From positions 23,152,315 to 23,216,314 of the forward strand of contig NW_023998414.1 of assembly GCF_014805625.2 (NCBI RefSeq): a stretch of DNA of 64,000 nt, given 5' to 3'. Positions 1 through 13,488 of this stretch are shown here, one piece after another. Below the pieces are notes generated by a model. It searched no databases. It was given only the letters and a program-made list of their open reading frames with translations, and had not been told where the DNA came from. The translations under genes and the position numbers were made by a program. The stretch is from Glossina fuscipes. Its lineage: Eukaryota; Arthropoda; Insecta; Diptera; Glossinidae. Numbering within the stretch: the stretch's first letter is position 1; every line of letters begins with the position of its first letter.

Positions 1-39
<39 letters not shown>
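1..39. repeat. poly-T run at window edge
   Basis: The window opens with 39 uninterrupted T. It could be the A-tail of a minus-strand retroelement lying to the right, but no coding match follows it, so it is called only as a homopolymer. Confidence 0.9.
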
Positions 40-40
<1 letters not shown>

Positions 41-464
41 TGTGTATTTAATGAGTGACTGAATAGAACTCGTAAACTTTGTTTTGTCTCAGCAGTACAG
101 CAGCGAAACATCGCTGATATGAGTGAGTATTAGGTGCTGTAATGAGAAAAAATAAGATAAAAGCGAAAATACTGCATAAGTACGTTTTGTTCGGTCAATG
201 CAAACATAATAATGATTGCAACAACAAATTAAGAAGGTTAACATTACATATAGTTGTGTACATGGCAAACAAAAGTGGGCATACGGTATATAGCGCACGT
301 ACAAGCCGTAAAACCGGAGGAGCGATGCAAAATGAAAAGTCAGTGAATTAAAGACACTGAGTGTTTGGCTGGCAAATTTTTCCAGGTTTTTGTTTGGGAC
401 CTAAACAAACATAAGCAACACCAGCTGAGTACATAACACAAACTTACCAGTATGAGTATCTCTA

Positions 465-504
<40 letters not shown>

Positions 505-1440
505 CGGGATACTTAATGGTTCTGATGTTATAGCTACAGCTGTTTTGTAAACAATAAAAGTTCTGCTACAGCTTCCTGGTCTACAGTGAATTTACTTTAA
601 CCCTAAACTAAAAAAAAAAAAGAAAAAACGAAAGAAAACAAATTTAAGATCATTATGCGATTCCTAGTAGATTTAGATTTATAATCGGATAACAAGTATT
701 TAGGTTAATTAGCGTGAAAATTTTAAAAAACAAATTTAGAGGAAAATTAGCAAGAATTTTACATTTGTTAGTTAACCAGGTAAAGACAAAGTAATAACCA
801 TTTGTACGTTCCCTTGAACTTAACTCTATAATAACCATAAGAGACTTATCTTAGATTCACAACCAAAATTATGCGCAGTTAAAGCGTCATAAAACGTGGC
901 GAGCAAAAGCGAAGATACGAGAATTCGTTTGCTTTTATAACTGTAAAGACAGTTTTCGTAAAATTTAAAGTGAAAACATTTTCTGCTTACCATAGCATGC
1001 TAAACGCTCTAAGTGACATTATTACTTCTCATATAGATTGTTGAAGTTGGGTCGCTACCATTTCATTACTAGCTATGACAAATTGATTTATACTCCTTAA
1101 GGACATAAACAACACATACAATGATTCGCGGGGATGTATGCCCTCGGTTTAGCTCGTGTGATTACATTTTGTTATTGCGTGGAGACGGTTTGCATTTCTG
1201 CTTGCATCCTCATAGAACTTGAAAGGGTAAGGCTTATTAAACCCATTGTTGGTACATTCTTCTTACCTACTCCGCGAACGAATTTTTTATTATAGATTAC
1301 TGCCATTATCGAATCTTTGTATTGAAATTCGACTGTAGAAATCTTGCAGCATCCGTAACGTCTCTTCTCTTTTGCTCCCTACCCATTAATGCACATAAGT
1401 GATCTCATTTTCACGTAATTCTGCCTAAGTTATACTGTAA
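40..1440. other. AT-rich stretch without a recognisable gene
   Basis: I see no coding motif here. It holds a GT microsatellite at 467-501 and A-rich tracts near 610-640. The part from about 1120 to 1440 is less AT-rich and lies just downstream, on the minus strand, of the RTE-like relic, so it may be that element's 3' end. I cannot show this. Confidence 0.6.
467..501. repeat. (GT)n microsatellite
   Basis: About 17 perfect TG units. Confidence 0.95.
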
Positions 1441-1772
1441 ACTAATGCTCGAGAGTCTTCTCGGCTCCTTCCTGTTTTCATAATTCCACCTATGGTTATC
1501 AGCCCCGCCCAATTTCGAATATTACGCAGCAGCCAAGACAATTCTTTTCTACCGAAGGCTCTACGCTCTTAGCTACGGCTTTCTGCTATTACTTGTAGAA
1601 ATTCATGTTTTACTTCCCGTACGATATGCCCAAAAGACACAGCTCTTCGATTTTTAGCGCTCTTTAATCGCCTACGCTCAGAGTTTATTCGTCTCGCGAC
1701 TTCAGCGTTGGATATGCGATCTGTCCAGGACATTTCTAGAATTCTACGGGATCACCACATCTCACACCACAT
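1441..1772 (-). pseudogene. RTE-like LINE ORF2, C-terminal relic
   Basis: Read on the minus strand, this gives one continuous frame of about 110 codons with two stops. The motifs, in order, are EMW-stop-SRRILEMSWTDRISNAEV, then a region rich in Arg and Lys, then SFGHIVRE, then LSWLLRNIRNWAG. This order (EMW..RR.L..SWTDR.SN.EV, then GHI.R, then SWL.N.R.W) is the conserved C-terminal region found downstream of the reverse transcriptase in RTE-type LINEs, which are very common in insects. The RT core itself is not recognisable upstream (1773-2040), so the copy is broken or too diverged there. The stops fall after EMW and after AESRS. It is a dead fragment. The family assignment rests on remembered motif order, not on a search. 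The subclade is uncertain. Confidence 0.75.
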
Positions 1773-2356
1773 CTATACAAAAAACCAATTAGGCGAGTCA
1801 GAGCGAAACGCCTAGCAATCCGCCATTTAAAAATCACGGAATGAACAGTACTCTCCGTGACATCGTGTTCATTGTACTGGTTTTTCTCACCTCCCCAGAG
1901 ACGTCGATATTCTCGCTTGCATCAAAAATTTTGTTTCGCATTGAGGAACTCGTTTTCTTCCACACTTTAAGGCCTTATAAGCTTACCAGGCATAAGGGAT
2001 TGAAAGAACAACAACGATATAGAAATCATTCTTAATTACATCAAGAGTTTAATATTTTACTTCTTTAACAAATTTTCTAAACTTAAGTTTAGCTCTTAAT
2101 TACACGCCTCATGCTGCTTGCGTACTGATTCGGCTTCCCCGCGATGTTCCTTTACAGCTTGCCCCGATGGCAACTGCTATTGATTCGCCTCATCCCATCT
2201 GTGAAAATTTTGAAACGCTAGCAAAGCGATGAATGGAAGTATAGAGCTTCGAACTTCCGTGCTTACCTTAAGGAATTGAAAATTCTTACCATTATTTTTT
2301 CTATTCTTCATACGCTTTGCGAACGAATACTTTTCTTATTTATTTATTTTTTATTA

Positions 2357-2388
2357 ACACACACACACACACACCCACACACACACAC
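2357..2388. repeat. (AC)n microsatellite, one interruption
   Basis: AC units broken once by CCC. Confidence 0.95.
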
Positions 2389-3158
2389 TCGCATATCATT
2401 AAGATTGCATGATTCTTCATTTAAACTACTAGCATATAAGTTCAAGCCGCGTATTGAAGTATTTGTTTAAATATTTGCATGACTACATATATTGAAAATC
2501 AATTGAAATATTCGTACATGCAGCTGTGACCTACCAACTAGTAATAGCATACGTGCTGTCCAAAAACTAGTATAGCATGACTTTCGCTTAAGGCATTTTG
2601 AGCCCTAATAATGTTGTCTGTAGCTGCACAAAGCATGAAAACAAACAACAAACGCTCCAAAAATACTCGAGTGTCGCAGTTATGTTTAGATATTGTAAGC
2701 AACAACAATAACAATAATGAAAAAAATAAAAAATAAATAAAAAACAAAAAAAAAAAAAAAACAATACTCATATGCAATAACAATCGAATAAACACAAATA
2801 AAGCAACTCCCAGTGTTTCTGCTTGAAGTAGAAGCAATCGCATTGTCTGGAGTGAATATGAATGTTTTTGCTAGTTGTCTAAAACAATTGCATATACTGC
2901 CGCCTGCCGCTTTATATATTTTTATAATGGTGAAAAACGGGAACAGGATATCGCAGGGTAGACTTTGGAACACTCAAAAATTTTCATTTTTTTTTTTTAT
3001 TTTTTTTTTTATTTTTTGATATACGTTAGTTGTCCTCAATTGATTGTCCGCACTTTCTATTTACTATTTTTGTTTTTTTGTTTAAAGGTTTTGTTCTGCC
3101 TTGCATTTTTTTTTTTTTTTGAATTTTTTTGTACTTTTTTTTTATTATCCATCAGTTG

Positions 3159-3190
3159 ATGTATGTATGTATGTATGTATGTATATATGT
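3159..3190. repeat. (TATG)n microsatellite
   Basis: About seven TATG units passing into TATA. The same tetranucleotide recurs at 9223-9435, 27516-27543 and 28430-28446. Confidence 0.9.
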
Positions 3191-6100
3191 ATTGTTTCAT
3201 TATGCATTGTTTCCCTTTGTTAGCAGTTAATGTTCGCTTTTGATAGTTTTATATATATATATATGTATGTATGTGTATTTTGAGTGAAAATTTTGCAAAT
3301 AACAATTTTGTTATTTAATTTTCAGGAGAAATATGACGTTAAGCACCAGTTCACTTTTTATTTGCTCTTAACAGGAAAATTCGTTAAGTAAATTTATGAC
3401 AAGCTATGTTATAACAGTGCGTAGCTTAAAAAAAGTGACAGTTCATTAAAATATATATGTTATCAGCATTGAAGTGATCAAATAGTAGAAAGAATCTGCA
3501 AAAACCGTCACGTAGAAAGAGTCTATCTGAAATCAAAATTCTCTTGCTAGATCTGCATTGTGTTGTTCTTTATACGATTCTCGAAAAGGAGAAGATTTGA
3601 AGATTTGATAGGCGGCGCTTAAGAGTAAACAATGCTTATAGTTAAGCTATTGGTTGCGGCAAACGAGTAAAACTTGTTTAATGTAGCGGCATTTTACAAA
3701 TAATATTTATATTAATATATATATTTAGGGCGGGTAGATTCGGGAAGAACTTAGAAAAATTACGGATAGTTAAAGGGAGAAGAATAGTTAAATAATTCTA
3801 AATTATACACGCTTCTTTCGAACTAGTATACTCAAGTGGCATCATCTACTAGCGACTGTTTGAGTTGGAAGGATCTTTCGCATTCCATTATAAAGAGCGG
3901 CATCCTAGTAGTGTCACAATCAAGATTCCCAGGTATGACGGTCTCCTCCAATCAGCGCATGCACATTGTGCACAGGTAGAAATCACACAGTAATAGATTG
4001 CTGCAAACGACTATTTAGAGTGGTCGATAACTAAATTATTGTTATGATTTTCGATTTAAAATGTTAATCGTAAGTATAATTTTATCTGCGCAATTTTTTC
4101 ATGATCAATCAATTTGTAGGAAACAAAGGGTGAAAGGATAAGACAAATTTTCAAGAGATTCGGACATAGTTTGGTTTGCATTTTTAGTTCAGATCAGAAA
4201 TGTCGATCAACGAATAGATTGGCCTGAGAGAATGTATATCTCTTGTGGACCCTCCAACCGAATAAACATCAATTACCGTTTCGGTAAAAGTTGTTTCATA
4301 TTTACAACGTTCTTTGTTCGACATTCATTGTTCCACCAAGTGCGACTAAGCCAATCTCACCTGAATTGGAATAACTCGGCTTCGCTGCGTTCCATTTTCA
4401 GGCACATGCGCAGCACGAAACTGAATGACGGACGATTCCAACTCGAAAAGCTATCAAATTATATATATATATATATATGGCTTTACTTTAGAACACACTT
4501 TGTACTGTCCATAAAGGCTTTGTTATCATACGAAAAGGGAAGAATGGAGAAGGCAACACTCGGACAAGGAGCTTGGATGATAAAACTAAAGATTATAATC
4601 ATCAGCAAACCGAATCAAATCATAAGTGGACGACTTTGTTTCACTACCACACGGATCTCGGTGAACACTCCTTATGCCTCGTGCGTTTTCGAACGAAAAG
4701 AAAATGCTGCGAACTACGCCTCTTTGCTTCTCTTGCTATGATATCATAAGACCAAGATTTCAGTTCTATTCTAATTTCTCAATTGAATTTTCAATGAAAA
4801 CCGGAATAAGATGAACATCAGATTTTAGATAGATGTTACCTTTTGTTTTATTAGAAAAAAAGGGATTCAGTAAAGACTTTATTGAAATGAAGTTAGAATT
4901 GAGCTCTATAAAGACAGAAGTAATAAATGGCTATGATATGATTAAGCCAAAGATGGATGAGAAAACTTTTTATATATAACCTGAGCGTAAGCATACACAA
5001 TCTACTGCTGTGCACTGTACTCTACACTATTGCCGTTGTTGTACTTTTTTCTATTGTATTGCACTGCATAACACTAGAGTGATAAGTGAGTGGTTCAATC
5101 TTTTTTTTTTCATTTTTGTTGTTTTTGTTGTTTCTTCTTTTTCAAGCTTTTGAGTTTCATATAAATGAGAGTCTCTAATATGTACATAAGTAGAAATTAG
5201 TCACACTGCGGAACGACTAAAATGATTTGCATTTTCTATTTAGCACTATTTAACTTCGAAGAAGAAATCCCAGCATATGTCAAATGCATATAATGAAAAT
5301 ATGTCCTATTTCTCGGGATTACATATAGGAATTGAAGACAATAGATAAAGAAAAATCATAAAACATAGTGTAGAGAATAAAAGAGGCGAACAAACTCATA
5401 TCGCGCATATAATAAATATATATATAAACATATCCCCGGACTATTATGAAAATCTTAGAGGAAATATTTAATTAAAAAAAAAAAAAAACCGACAATATTT
5501 TTAAATACTTAAAAATAAAAAAATCGAAATCACGAATTGTATATATGATATTATATTGAAACACTGTTTACTTAAGGCCGCACTGAACGTAAAAGTATCA
5601 CCAGAGGATATAAAATTCAGCCTCAATTATAAAAAGCGCTCATTAATTAATAGGTTTACGTTTGCATGGTAGCCGAACTAAATGAAATCCGAGTGCAACT
5701 ACATACCATTAAGTATGGAAAATTTAATATTTATCCATGTATATATATATATATATATTTAAAAATCAGAAAATATGTAACGCTATACGCCACTACACGC
5801 ACTAAAGCAAATAAATGCTTTTGCAATATACAAGCAAACATTTTACAGGACTTTTATAGCCTATTGCTCTATAAGAGCTTTTCGTCATTGAATTTTAGCA
5901 CAACCCGACACTATGGTCGATTGGTCCACATATATGATTTTTTTTCGAAGCAGAATATATTAAATGAAATGTAGAAGTCATGGGTTTACGTTGACGTAAT
6001 TATGTCGCGCTTATTCTCTATTGCTATCGTCCCTCCTCATATACAAAGCCCCCTTTTAGCAAAAACAAAAATTTGAGCTGTGTACAGTGGACTAACTTCA

Positions 6101-6925
6101 CGACAGCAACAAAACTGCACTCGCTTGCACGCTCATCCGTGCTTTGAGTACGCTATGTACCATATCTAAGAAGCCAAGCTGTCTTCAATATTTGAGCAAA
6201 GGGAGAATTTAAGCTTGGGCCTATAAGCAAAGCATCCACTATTTAGATAGAAAGCCATTATCTTACGTGGGAAAATAAGTCAAATCTCTAACCTTTGGGT
6301 TTGAAAGTAACAAAAAGCCTTGCATTATAGAAATCTAAATTTGTACAAGTCATAGTACATTTTCCAATAGGGTTCGTCTACCGTGAATGGAAAAAAGAAT
6401 TAAAATCTGCTTTAACTTCACGAGTTTTGTTAAAAAGCCTCATAAATAGCAATGACAAGCAGGAATTAATTACTCCACAAAGGCGTCAGAAAGCTCCACA
6501 TTTCAGGTCGAATCTGAGCTCATCCAGTCTTCTTCTCTACCACTCGGTTCTCGTTAGCGTATAGTCAACGCGTGAACGCATTTCCATTGGCGATTAATAG
6601 TTTAAGGGATCTATTCGTTCCTTTCTTCTCTCCTTCTCACCATATACGCATACAGCCAACTTCGGATTCACAAAGCGAGTCTAATATCCTTTAACTCTGT
6701 ATTTGTATTTTAATTTAAATGTAAAAACAACAACAACAAACAATTAGACCAATGTTATTATTATTAAAATTTCGCTTCAGTCAAATTATATACATAAAGA
6801 GTTCAACTAGAAGAAGTGAACGTGGCAGGCAGTTGAACTTTTAGTTGTCCTTTTCATTTAGACTCTGCTCGCGAACACCCGTCAAGGTAAACAAATCTAA
6901 CTAAGATAAGCTTAGCTAAGGAAAC

Positions 6926-6950
6926 AAAAAAAAAAAAAAAAAAAAAAAAA
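6926..6950. repeat. poly-A, 25 bases
   Basis: Perfect A25. No LINE coding match lies upstream, so I do not call it a retroelement tail. Confidence 0.9.
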
Positions 6951-7384
6951 CGAATCCCTTCCTTACAAACACAAAATGCTCTTGCTATATGTAAACGTTA
7001 CTCGATCAGCCGCCAATTAAGAGACGAACTTAGCAAACCTTTTTTTTATATGTTCAAAGAATATGTGCGTATACAGACTTGTAGTAGAACATTCAAAATA
7101 TATTATCGTAATCAATTCACCAAACAAATTGCAATTTATCCACGATAATGAAAGGAAGCTAAAGGAAAAATCTTTAATGCCACACTCAACAGATACGTGA
7201 TATCTATCAGGTAAAAGATATACGCACATAAGTATACAACACACATACAAAAAAAAAAAAAAAACAAAGTAAGGAAATTATATTCGCTTATGATCGAATC
7301 GTTTGCACCCATCACCCATCATGCGACGCTAAAAAAAAGCAAAAGAACTAAATTTTCATATTCTGTAACATTGAAGGAGCGCGG

Positions 7385-8090
7385 TTGATTTTTTTTATTT
7401 TCGGAATAAGGGTGGACATTTACATGGGTTTCTGCGTAGAAAGCAAAAGTGTTGAGAGTTTTTGTCTCATAAGCGAGAGTTTACGTTCTAGGCGCCCCTA
7501 TTTGAAAAGTTTGAGTCATTGTCGAAATTCTTTTGCAAGTTTGTAGGGGATACCCCTACTGTTTTGCGAATGGAAAAATGTTTACCACATGCACTACAGG
7601 TAAACAGACGGAGATACCTAAGTGCTTTCCCAGTTTGAGACTGGCCAAGTATTTATATATTTTATAGGGCTTTGGAAGTTTGCTGCGCGCTATGAAGTTT
7701 TGCAAAAAATTAAGTTATAACGCAATATAAAATTGAGTAGGCGTGGTCAATTTTTTGCAATTTTTGCACAGATGCAACAGCATCGCCCAAAGAAAAGTGT
7801 TTAAATATTTGGAGATTTATGTCTTTTGAAAAATAGAGGTCTTCACAATTTACGTGGCGCGCGTGTCGTTCGATCGATTTGGCTCATTTTCAATGAAGCA
7901 GATGGCTTCCTTTATGCGAGCAGCAAAATAGTTACCACAGGCATTACATAAACGGACAGAAGGAGATAGCGACATGATTACTTCGATTGAAAATTTATTG
8001 CTGATCAAGAATATATATATGGTCGATGGTGTCTCTGAAGCTTCTTTCCGGGCGTTGCAAACGTTTTAACAAAATCAATACATCCCTCAT
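7385..8090 (+). repeat. degenerate fly interspersed repeat, two tandem parts
   Basis: Two diverged versions of the same segment lie about 350 bases apart: one at 7581-7618 (ttaccacatgcactacagg, then aaacagacggagata) and one at 7932-7970 (ttaccacaggcattacat, then aaacggacagaaggagata). A 'ggcgtggtcaattttt' segment is near 7740. After the second part comes 'gatcaagaatatatatatgg' (8003 on), then 'gcgttgcaaac'. This order matches a very common interspersed repeat of fly intergenic DNA. I know it by sight but cannot name its parent element. No protein is encoded. Confidence 0.6.
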
Positions 8091-8978
8091 CCCTCGGTGA
8101 TGAATATAAAAATCATATCCATATACGCAATCTTTCATTTAACTACTTAGCAAAGTAAATATCTCGCTGCATATCTTATGGCAACGGTATGCAGTGGAGG
8201 TTCATTATATAAGCCGTTTTCATATAAAAAAAATAAACAAATAAGTAATCAAATAAAAAGTAAAAATAAAAGCGAACAACTTGCCATATATATTATAGCA
8301 GAAAAGTGTCTGCCCGATTCTCACATCATACGCTGTTCGAATGCTTCTCAAATATTAATTTAGCATATAACCTATATTGGGTTACTTTTCAAGAGAATAC
8401 GATAAGACCCTAGTTTTGACTTTTCTTTCAGAACTGTTCTTCTGAATTGAATGACTTAAATAGAAAGGGGGTTTATTTCGTAAATTATGAATCAAAGGAA
8501 AAAAAGAGAAAAGAAAAATTAAATAAATAAAATATATAGATATATATATATATATATAATATTTAAGCGATTTCATCGAATCTGTCGAACGTTATATGTT
8601 AATTACTGTACATTTTACAGCGAAAGAAAAACTTGTCAGATGATAAGCTCTCTACCATAATACCATAATATTGCTATAGCATCATTACGCTCCACGTATA
8701 ATGTGTGTATAACGGTATATGTAACTATAATTGATATTTCATTATTATTACATATTATACATATTATTGTCAACAGCAGCTCTCCATTAATGTTAACATG
8801 TACATGGAAACGTAAAAGGATGCTGTGATTGAATGTATTGTTAAATTACCTCCTGGCAGGTAACTTAATACACAAGTTCAATTTATCAGCTTTTAATACG
8901 GTGGAAAATATACTTCGGAGATGCGAAAGATGCGAACATGTAAAAATTGCTATTGTTATAGTAAAGGAGGATAAGAAA

Positions 8979-8981
<3 letters not shown>

Positions 8982-9018
<37 letters not shown>
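8982..9018. repeat. (TA)n microsatellite
   Basis: About 18 perfect TA units. Confidence 0.95.
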
Positions 9019-9021
<3 letters not shown>

Positions 9022-9222
9022 AGATATAGGATGTACAAGAATTCTATCAGAAAAATGAAAAATGTAATATTTACATATGGAGAGAGTGTAAGATATTATT
9101 TACTTTTATTCAATTTAAATGCTTACCATACACACACTAATCAGCATTACATCCGGCTAAGAGCTTATGTTGAACCAAGGATTTCCTTAAAACTATATAG
9201 AAAATATGCATCAACAAGGTAA

Positions 9223-9435
9223 ACATGTATGTATGTATGTATGTATGTATATATATATGGATATATGTACGGATGTATATATGTTTACATATACGTTATA
9301 TGTATGTCACATTAGATAACTTCGTAAATTAAGCGTACTTGACATAGAAATTGCAAACTAAGTGGTATTTATATATGTATTCATATATGTATGTATGTAT
9401 GTATATATGTATATATGTATGTATGTATGTATATA
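9223..9435. repeat. TATG/TATA-rich arrays
   Basis: Two blocks, at about 9225-9295 and 9370-9435, of interleaved TATG and TATA units separated by ordinary sequence. Confidence 0.8.
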
Positions 9436-9939
9436 AAATGTTTCTACAATATAGTTAGTTATGTTTGAGTGTATTGTACAGAAAAATGAAATTCTTATCT
9501 ATAAGTTGGCAGCAAGTTAAAGAAGAAAGGCCATTGGTGGTAGAATAATCTAAACAGCTCACGAACGTAACTAATGTAATGTGATGTGTGTTTGTATATA
9601 TGGATGTATGGTATGTGGTTAGAGAAACCTCACATATTTACGCATACACACTTATACTTAACACTAATTAGAAGTTTAGATAAGACAAAAGCACTAGTGA
9701 AACGCTTAAATATTTAAGTTGACCCCGTTTTTTCGACATGCCACAAAAAAGCCGGGTTTCCTCCATTTTGCCACTTATTTCCTTTTCGCACAAAATGCCA
9801 CGCAAAAATGGTTAATCTCTTACATATATATATATACAAACTCATTTACATATAGAACGAAAGAGGACCAAATGAGAAAGATTATACTGAACTGAAATAT
9901 GATAAGAGCAATAGAGCAAAAACTATTGCAACACCAAAA

Positions 9940-10020
9940 GCAGCAACAGCAGCAGCAGCAGCAGCAGTAGCAGTAGCAGTAGCAGCAGCATCACCATCAG
10001 CATCAACAATAGTAGTAGAA
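9940..10020. repeat. (CAG)n compound trinucleotide repeat
   Basis: CAG/CAA units pass into CAGTAG, then CAG, then CAT, then TAG units. Such arrays are common in fly DNA. No open frame extends far enough past it to suggest a polyglutamine exon. Confidence 0.9.
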
Positions 10021-11057
10021 GCACTAGCATTAATGCTTCCCAAACCGAATTAATTACATTATGAAGAAATAAACAAAAACAGATGTGTGCTGCTAATATT
10101 GCCGCCAGTATTAAATATGCAACATGCATGCCCAGAAATTCATTTCTATTGCTACAAATTTTTGTTTGCTCCAAGTATAATACCGATACGGATTCGTCTC
10201 TAATGAATACAATTCATATTTATGTACATCGAAGTGATATGATAGCCAAGTTGTATTAGGAGAGAAAACAAAAAAAAAATAAATCGCATTTAATATTCTC
10301 TTCGAAGAAGACGCAACCATTTAATTTAACAAGCGCATCCATGATAATATAAATTATGTTTTTTATGTATATATATACATTGAAAATATTTCCAAATATT
10401 TGCCATGCATCCATCGGCAAAAGGTTGAAATTTTCTCTTTACCTTTGTAGCATCGGAGAACACACAACCGCTCCTCTATTTACCTTGGAAACTGCGATTT
10501 GACATGTATTTACAAGCATTTCTACGCGCATACATATGTAAATACATACATGTAAATGATGATGAGCCTCGCTACCTTTAACCAAAACAAATTGATTGAC
10601 TCGATGTTAACAATGCGATAAAAAAGTAAAGTTCGCCCTATATAAATCTTTCTTCCTGGGCTATCGAGACCTATCCTGGATATGAAAGCTATTGCCCATT
10701 TTCGGTACGCATCTTGTTAAGTATTCGAAATCTGATGGCAATGACAACATGGCCTTACGTCATTGTCATATGATTAGTATTTATTTTAAATAAGTTTAGG
10801 TCAAAATTTTCTTTTAGCAAAAATCTGTAGAGTGTCGGCAACTAGTACAAATAGTTTCGGCATATTATGTTCGGGCAATGTCGAGTATTAAATACCGTAC
10901 ATAAATTCTCTTAGTACAATTATTCGCTGCCACTGTGGGTAATAGTAGCAGTAGCAGTGGTAGGATGGCCGTACATCATATGATGTCATACAAATTTAAC
11001 AAGAAGTTTTCGTCATAAAAGCTAGAAATAAGGGCTTGCTTTTCATGTTAATCTTTA

Positions 11058-11545
11058 TGTTAGGATCTAAAAAACAGACCTGATGGGATCCATCAAAAAA
11101 TATACCTACCTGGTCCAAATTGGCTAAACTTAATTTCTTTGTCAATTTAGCATCACGTATTAATTTGTACCATGCAATATTAAAAATTATACTTTTTTCA
11201 AAAAATTGCCCCAGTCAAGCCAAATTTTAGTAATTTTTTTGCAAAATTTTGAAAATGCTAATTTTTTTTACAATAAGGCGTTATATGAAATGTTGCCGAA
11301 AATGCAAACTAATCCGAACCATTTTTAATAGAGCTCGCCTCTGGATCAAAACACTGAAATGTGTTAAAAACGGCGACCTGTAGGTTAAACATAAAGCAAT
11401 CGGCATAATGAAAGGTGCCCTTCTATGTGTTACATATGTCCGTACAAACTTAATATACCATAAGTGCTGTAGGGTATAACATAACAATGCACAAGTCAAC
11501 TTAATTTCATTATTGATGATGATAAAATCCTGGCACAAAAACATC
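11058..11545 (+). repeat. degenerate fly interspersed repeat, related to 46840-47590
   Basis: It begins with 'taggatctaaaaaacagacc' and includes 'caatattaaaaattatac' and 'aataaggcgttatatgaaa'. These match, in the same order, 'tagggttcaaaaaaatagacc', 'caatattaaaaattaaac' and 'aataagacgttatattgaaa' in the copy at 46840-47590. The two copies are diverged by many substitutions and length changes. No coding sequence is seen. Confidence 0.6.
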
Positions 11546-12804
11546 ATACACTGTTAGACTAACTATCTATCTAATTGTTGGCTATAGTTTCTAACTAATT
11601 AAATCCAAAAAAATTTCCTCGAAAAGATGCCATCCACGTTATCAAAATTAAATGTTACATGCATCTTATTAAGAAGTTCAAGCCGCCTCTTAAATATCAT
11701 CATATATAATACATTACTTAATGAAGTTATACGGTGACGTATAGAAAAAGCTTGGATTGGCGAATAAATGTGATTTTTGCGTACCGATCATTAGTATTCA
11801 ATTAACGGTTGTTTTTGTGTCGCTCCTTGTGTAATTTTCAAGGCAAAGGAAATACCTGAATTTCCTATGTGCACACAGGTATATGTATATGCGTAATTTT
11901 TTTTGTTTTTTTTCTTACGTCAGTGATTCGGCCAATGCTTGAAAATATGTTAACACTTGCACTACCGCTTAGTACAAGTTACACAAAGCTTACATATTTA
12001 ATAAAGGCATTCGATTTTGAATTGTTGCATTCTTCTGCTGCTGAGGCAACCATCCGTTCATCCGTTCATCTGTTAAGTAGCAGTCTTGTGGTATTCATAT
12101 CGAAATCGAAAACTAAAGTGCGATCTTTTTTTTTTTTTGAATTAAGTTTTAGATCAACGAAGCCTCTCTGCAAATTTCTAATGTTTATATAAAAGACTTT
12201 GAAAAAATGTAATAAAATCCTTTCCTTTTTGCTTTTTTTTGCTTGCAGAGAACATTCGTAGAATAATGCATTCAACTTTTTACGATTATCGACTAAAATC
12301 AAAATCTAAAGCAAATAAAACACATTTGTTCCTATATAGTGATGATAAACGCTGTATAATATCAGTCTGAAGCTCTTTAGAGATTCATTTGCATAAAAAT
12401 GTTATCAAAAAGACCAACAACACAGAGCGGCTGCCTGACTGCCCAATCACTCAGTAATGTAAGTGCTCGGTTATAAATGTGTTTTTGACGTTTAAAAGCA
12501 AGTTGAGAAATACGAAATTCGGTACACAATTTCAGCACTAATTTAAACATTTTTTTTTTTTTTTTTCTACATCCTCTCCTCTTCAATTTATTTACGCTTT
12601 ATGAGTAGCTTATTGAAACATTTCATTCACTGTTTTGCCCCATGAATTCGTAAAAACAAGCTCATAACATCAGTCAATCAAACGTAGTTTGCTATATTTC
12701 AGATCTGATTCAAATCATGTTAAAAAGCGAAATTTTGTTTTCAAAGTTTTTGATATATGATAAGCCAGCCGTTACCGCATTATGATCTGGTCGTGCATAG
12801 AAAG

Positions 12805-12860
12805 CATATATATATATATATATTATATATATATTCCTATCTAATATATATATATATATA
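12805..12860. repeat. two TA tracts around a short spacer
   Basis: Two TA runs, the first with an internal TATTAT break, flank the spacer 'tcctatcta'. On a single strand the arms could fold into a hairpin. Confidence 0.85.
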
Positions 12861-13464
12861 GGTTCACACTATATATGTATATATAGAGAACTTGTTTTTT
12901 TAGTTAAGCTAGTTGTTGTCAAATCGCAAAACGTTGGGTGCTATGAGCCAACCTAATGTGCGGGTTTATTAAATCCACTGTTCCTCACTTTACTTGCCTA
13001 ACCTCTTGTAATATTTTATGAGCGACTAAGTGTTTGTTGTCATAGCAACTGAAATCTGAGCAACACAATCGAATTATATTCTTTTACCTACGCACTCTTT
13101 GCTGAGAACATCATCAACATTTACGATATCCTCGTTGTTCAACGTTTTTAGTAATAAAAGCATTATAGCGTAACAGGATATTATTGTCATGTGTCAGGAT
13201 GCGGGTGTGTTTGTGAATTCAATATCGTTCATGCATATATGTTCATAATTTATAGTCGTTGAAAGTTACTAACTTTATATACTCCATTGGCTGACATTCA
13301 GTCGCCCTCCGACACATGAATTAGCTTTAAAATCCTAAAATTATATAAAGGACCGTTTTCAGAGACATCAAAATATATTTTTTAACTCTGAACATAATTT
13401 TTATTTTTATTTGCCAGTACAACGTTACAAGACCATTATGCAAAGCAAAGTGAAGACCAATAAT

Positions 13465-13488
13465 AAAAAAAAAAAAAAAAAAAAAAAA
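13465..13488. repeat. poly-A, 24 bases
   Basis: Perfect A24 with no retroelement coding sequence recognised upstream. Confidence 0.9.

Larger units (their letters stand above)
1773..7384. other. long non-coding stretch, microsatellites only
   Basis: No domain or motif was recognised on either strand. The longest open frame, 169 codons at 4232-4741 on the plus strand, has no recognisable motif and contains a translated AT microsatellite, so I do not call it a gene. Simple repeats include AC at 2357-2388, T- and A-runs at 2699-2762 and 2980-3017, TATG at 3159-3190, short TA runs near 3250, 4460 and 5742, and A25 at 6926-6950. The part from 1773 to 2040 may be decayed RTE sequence. Confidence 0.6.
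8091..11057. other. non-coding stretch rich in microsatellites
   Basis: No coding motif is seen. The stretch holds TA at 8536-8559 and 8982-9018, TATG/TATA arrays between 9223 and 9435, and the CAG block at 9940-10020. Between these is ordinary AT-rich DNA. The Leu-rich open frame on the minus strand near 9923-10174 is only the CAG array translated. Confidence 0.6.

Noticed and set aside
4232..4741. 169-codon open frame, the longest in the window
   Set aside because: No recognisable motif, a translated AT run in its middle, and no support on either side. It is within what chance gives in 64 kb.
6926..6950. LINE poly-A tail
   Set aside because: No LINE 3' coding sequence lies upstream. Homopolymers of this length are frequent throughout the window.
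9923..10174. Leu-rich frame that looks like a membrane segment
   Set aside because: It is the minus-strand translation of a CAG/TAG microsatellite.
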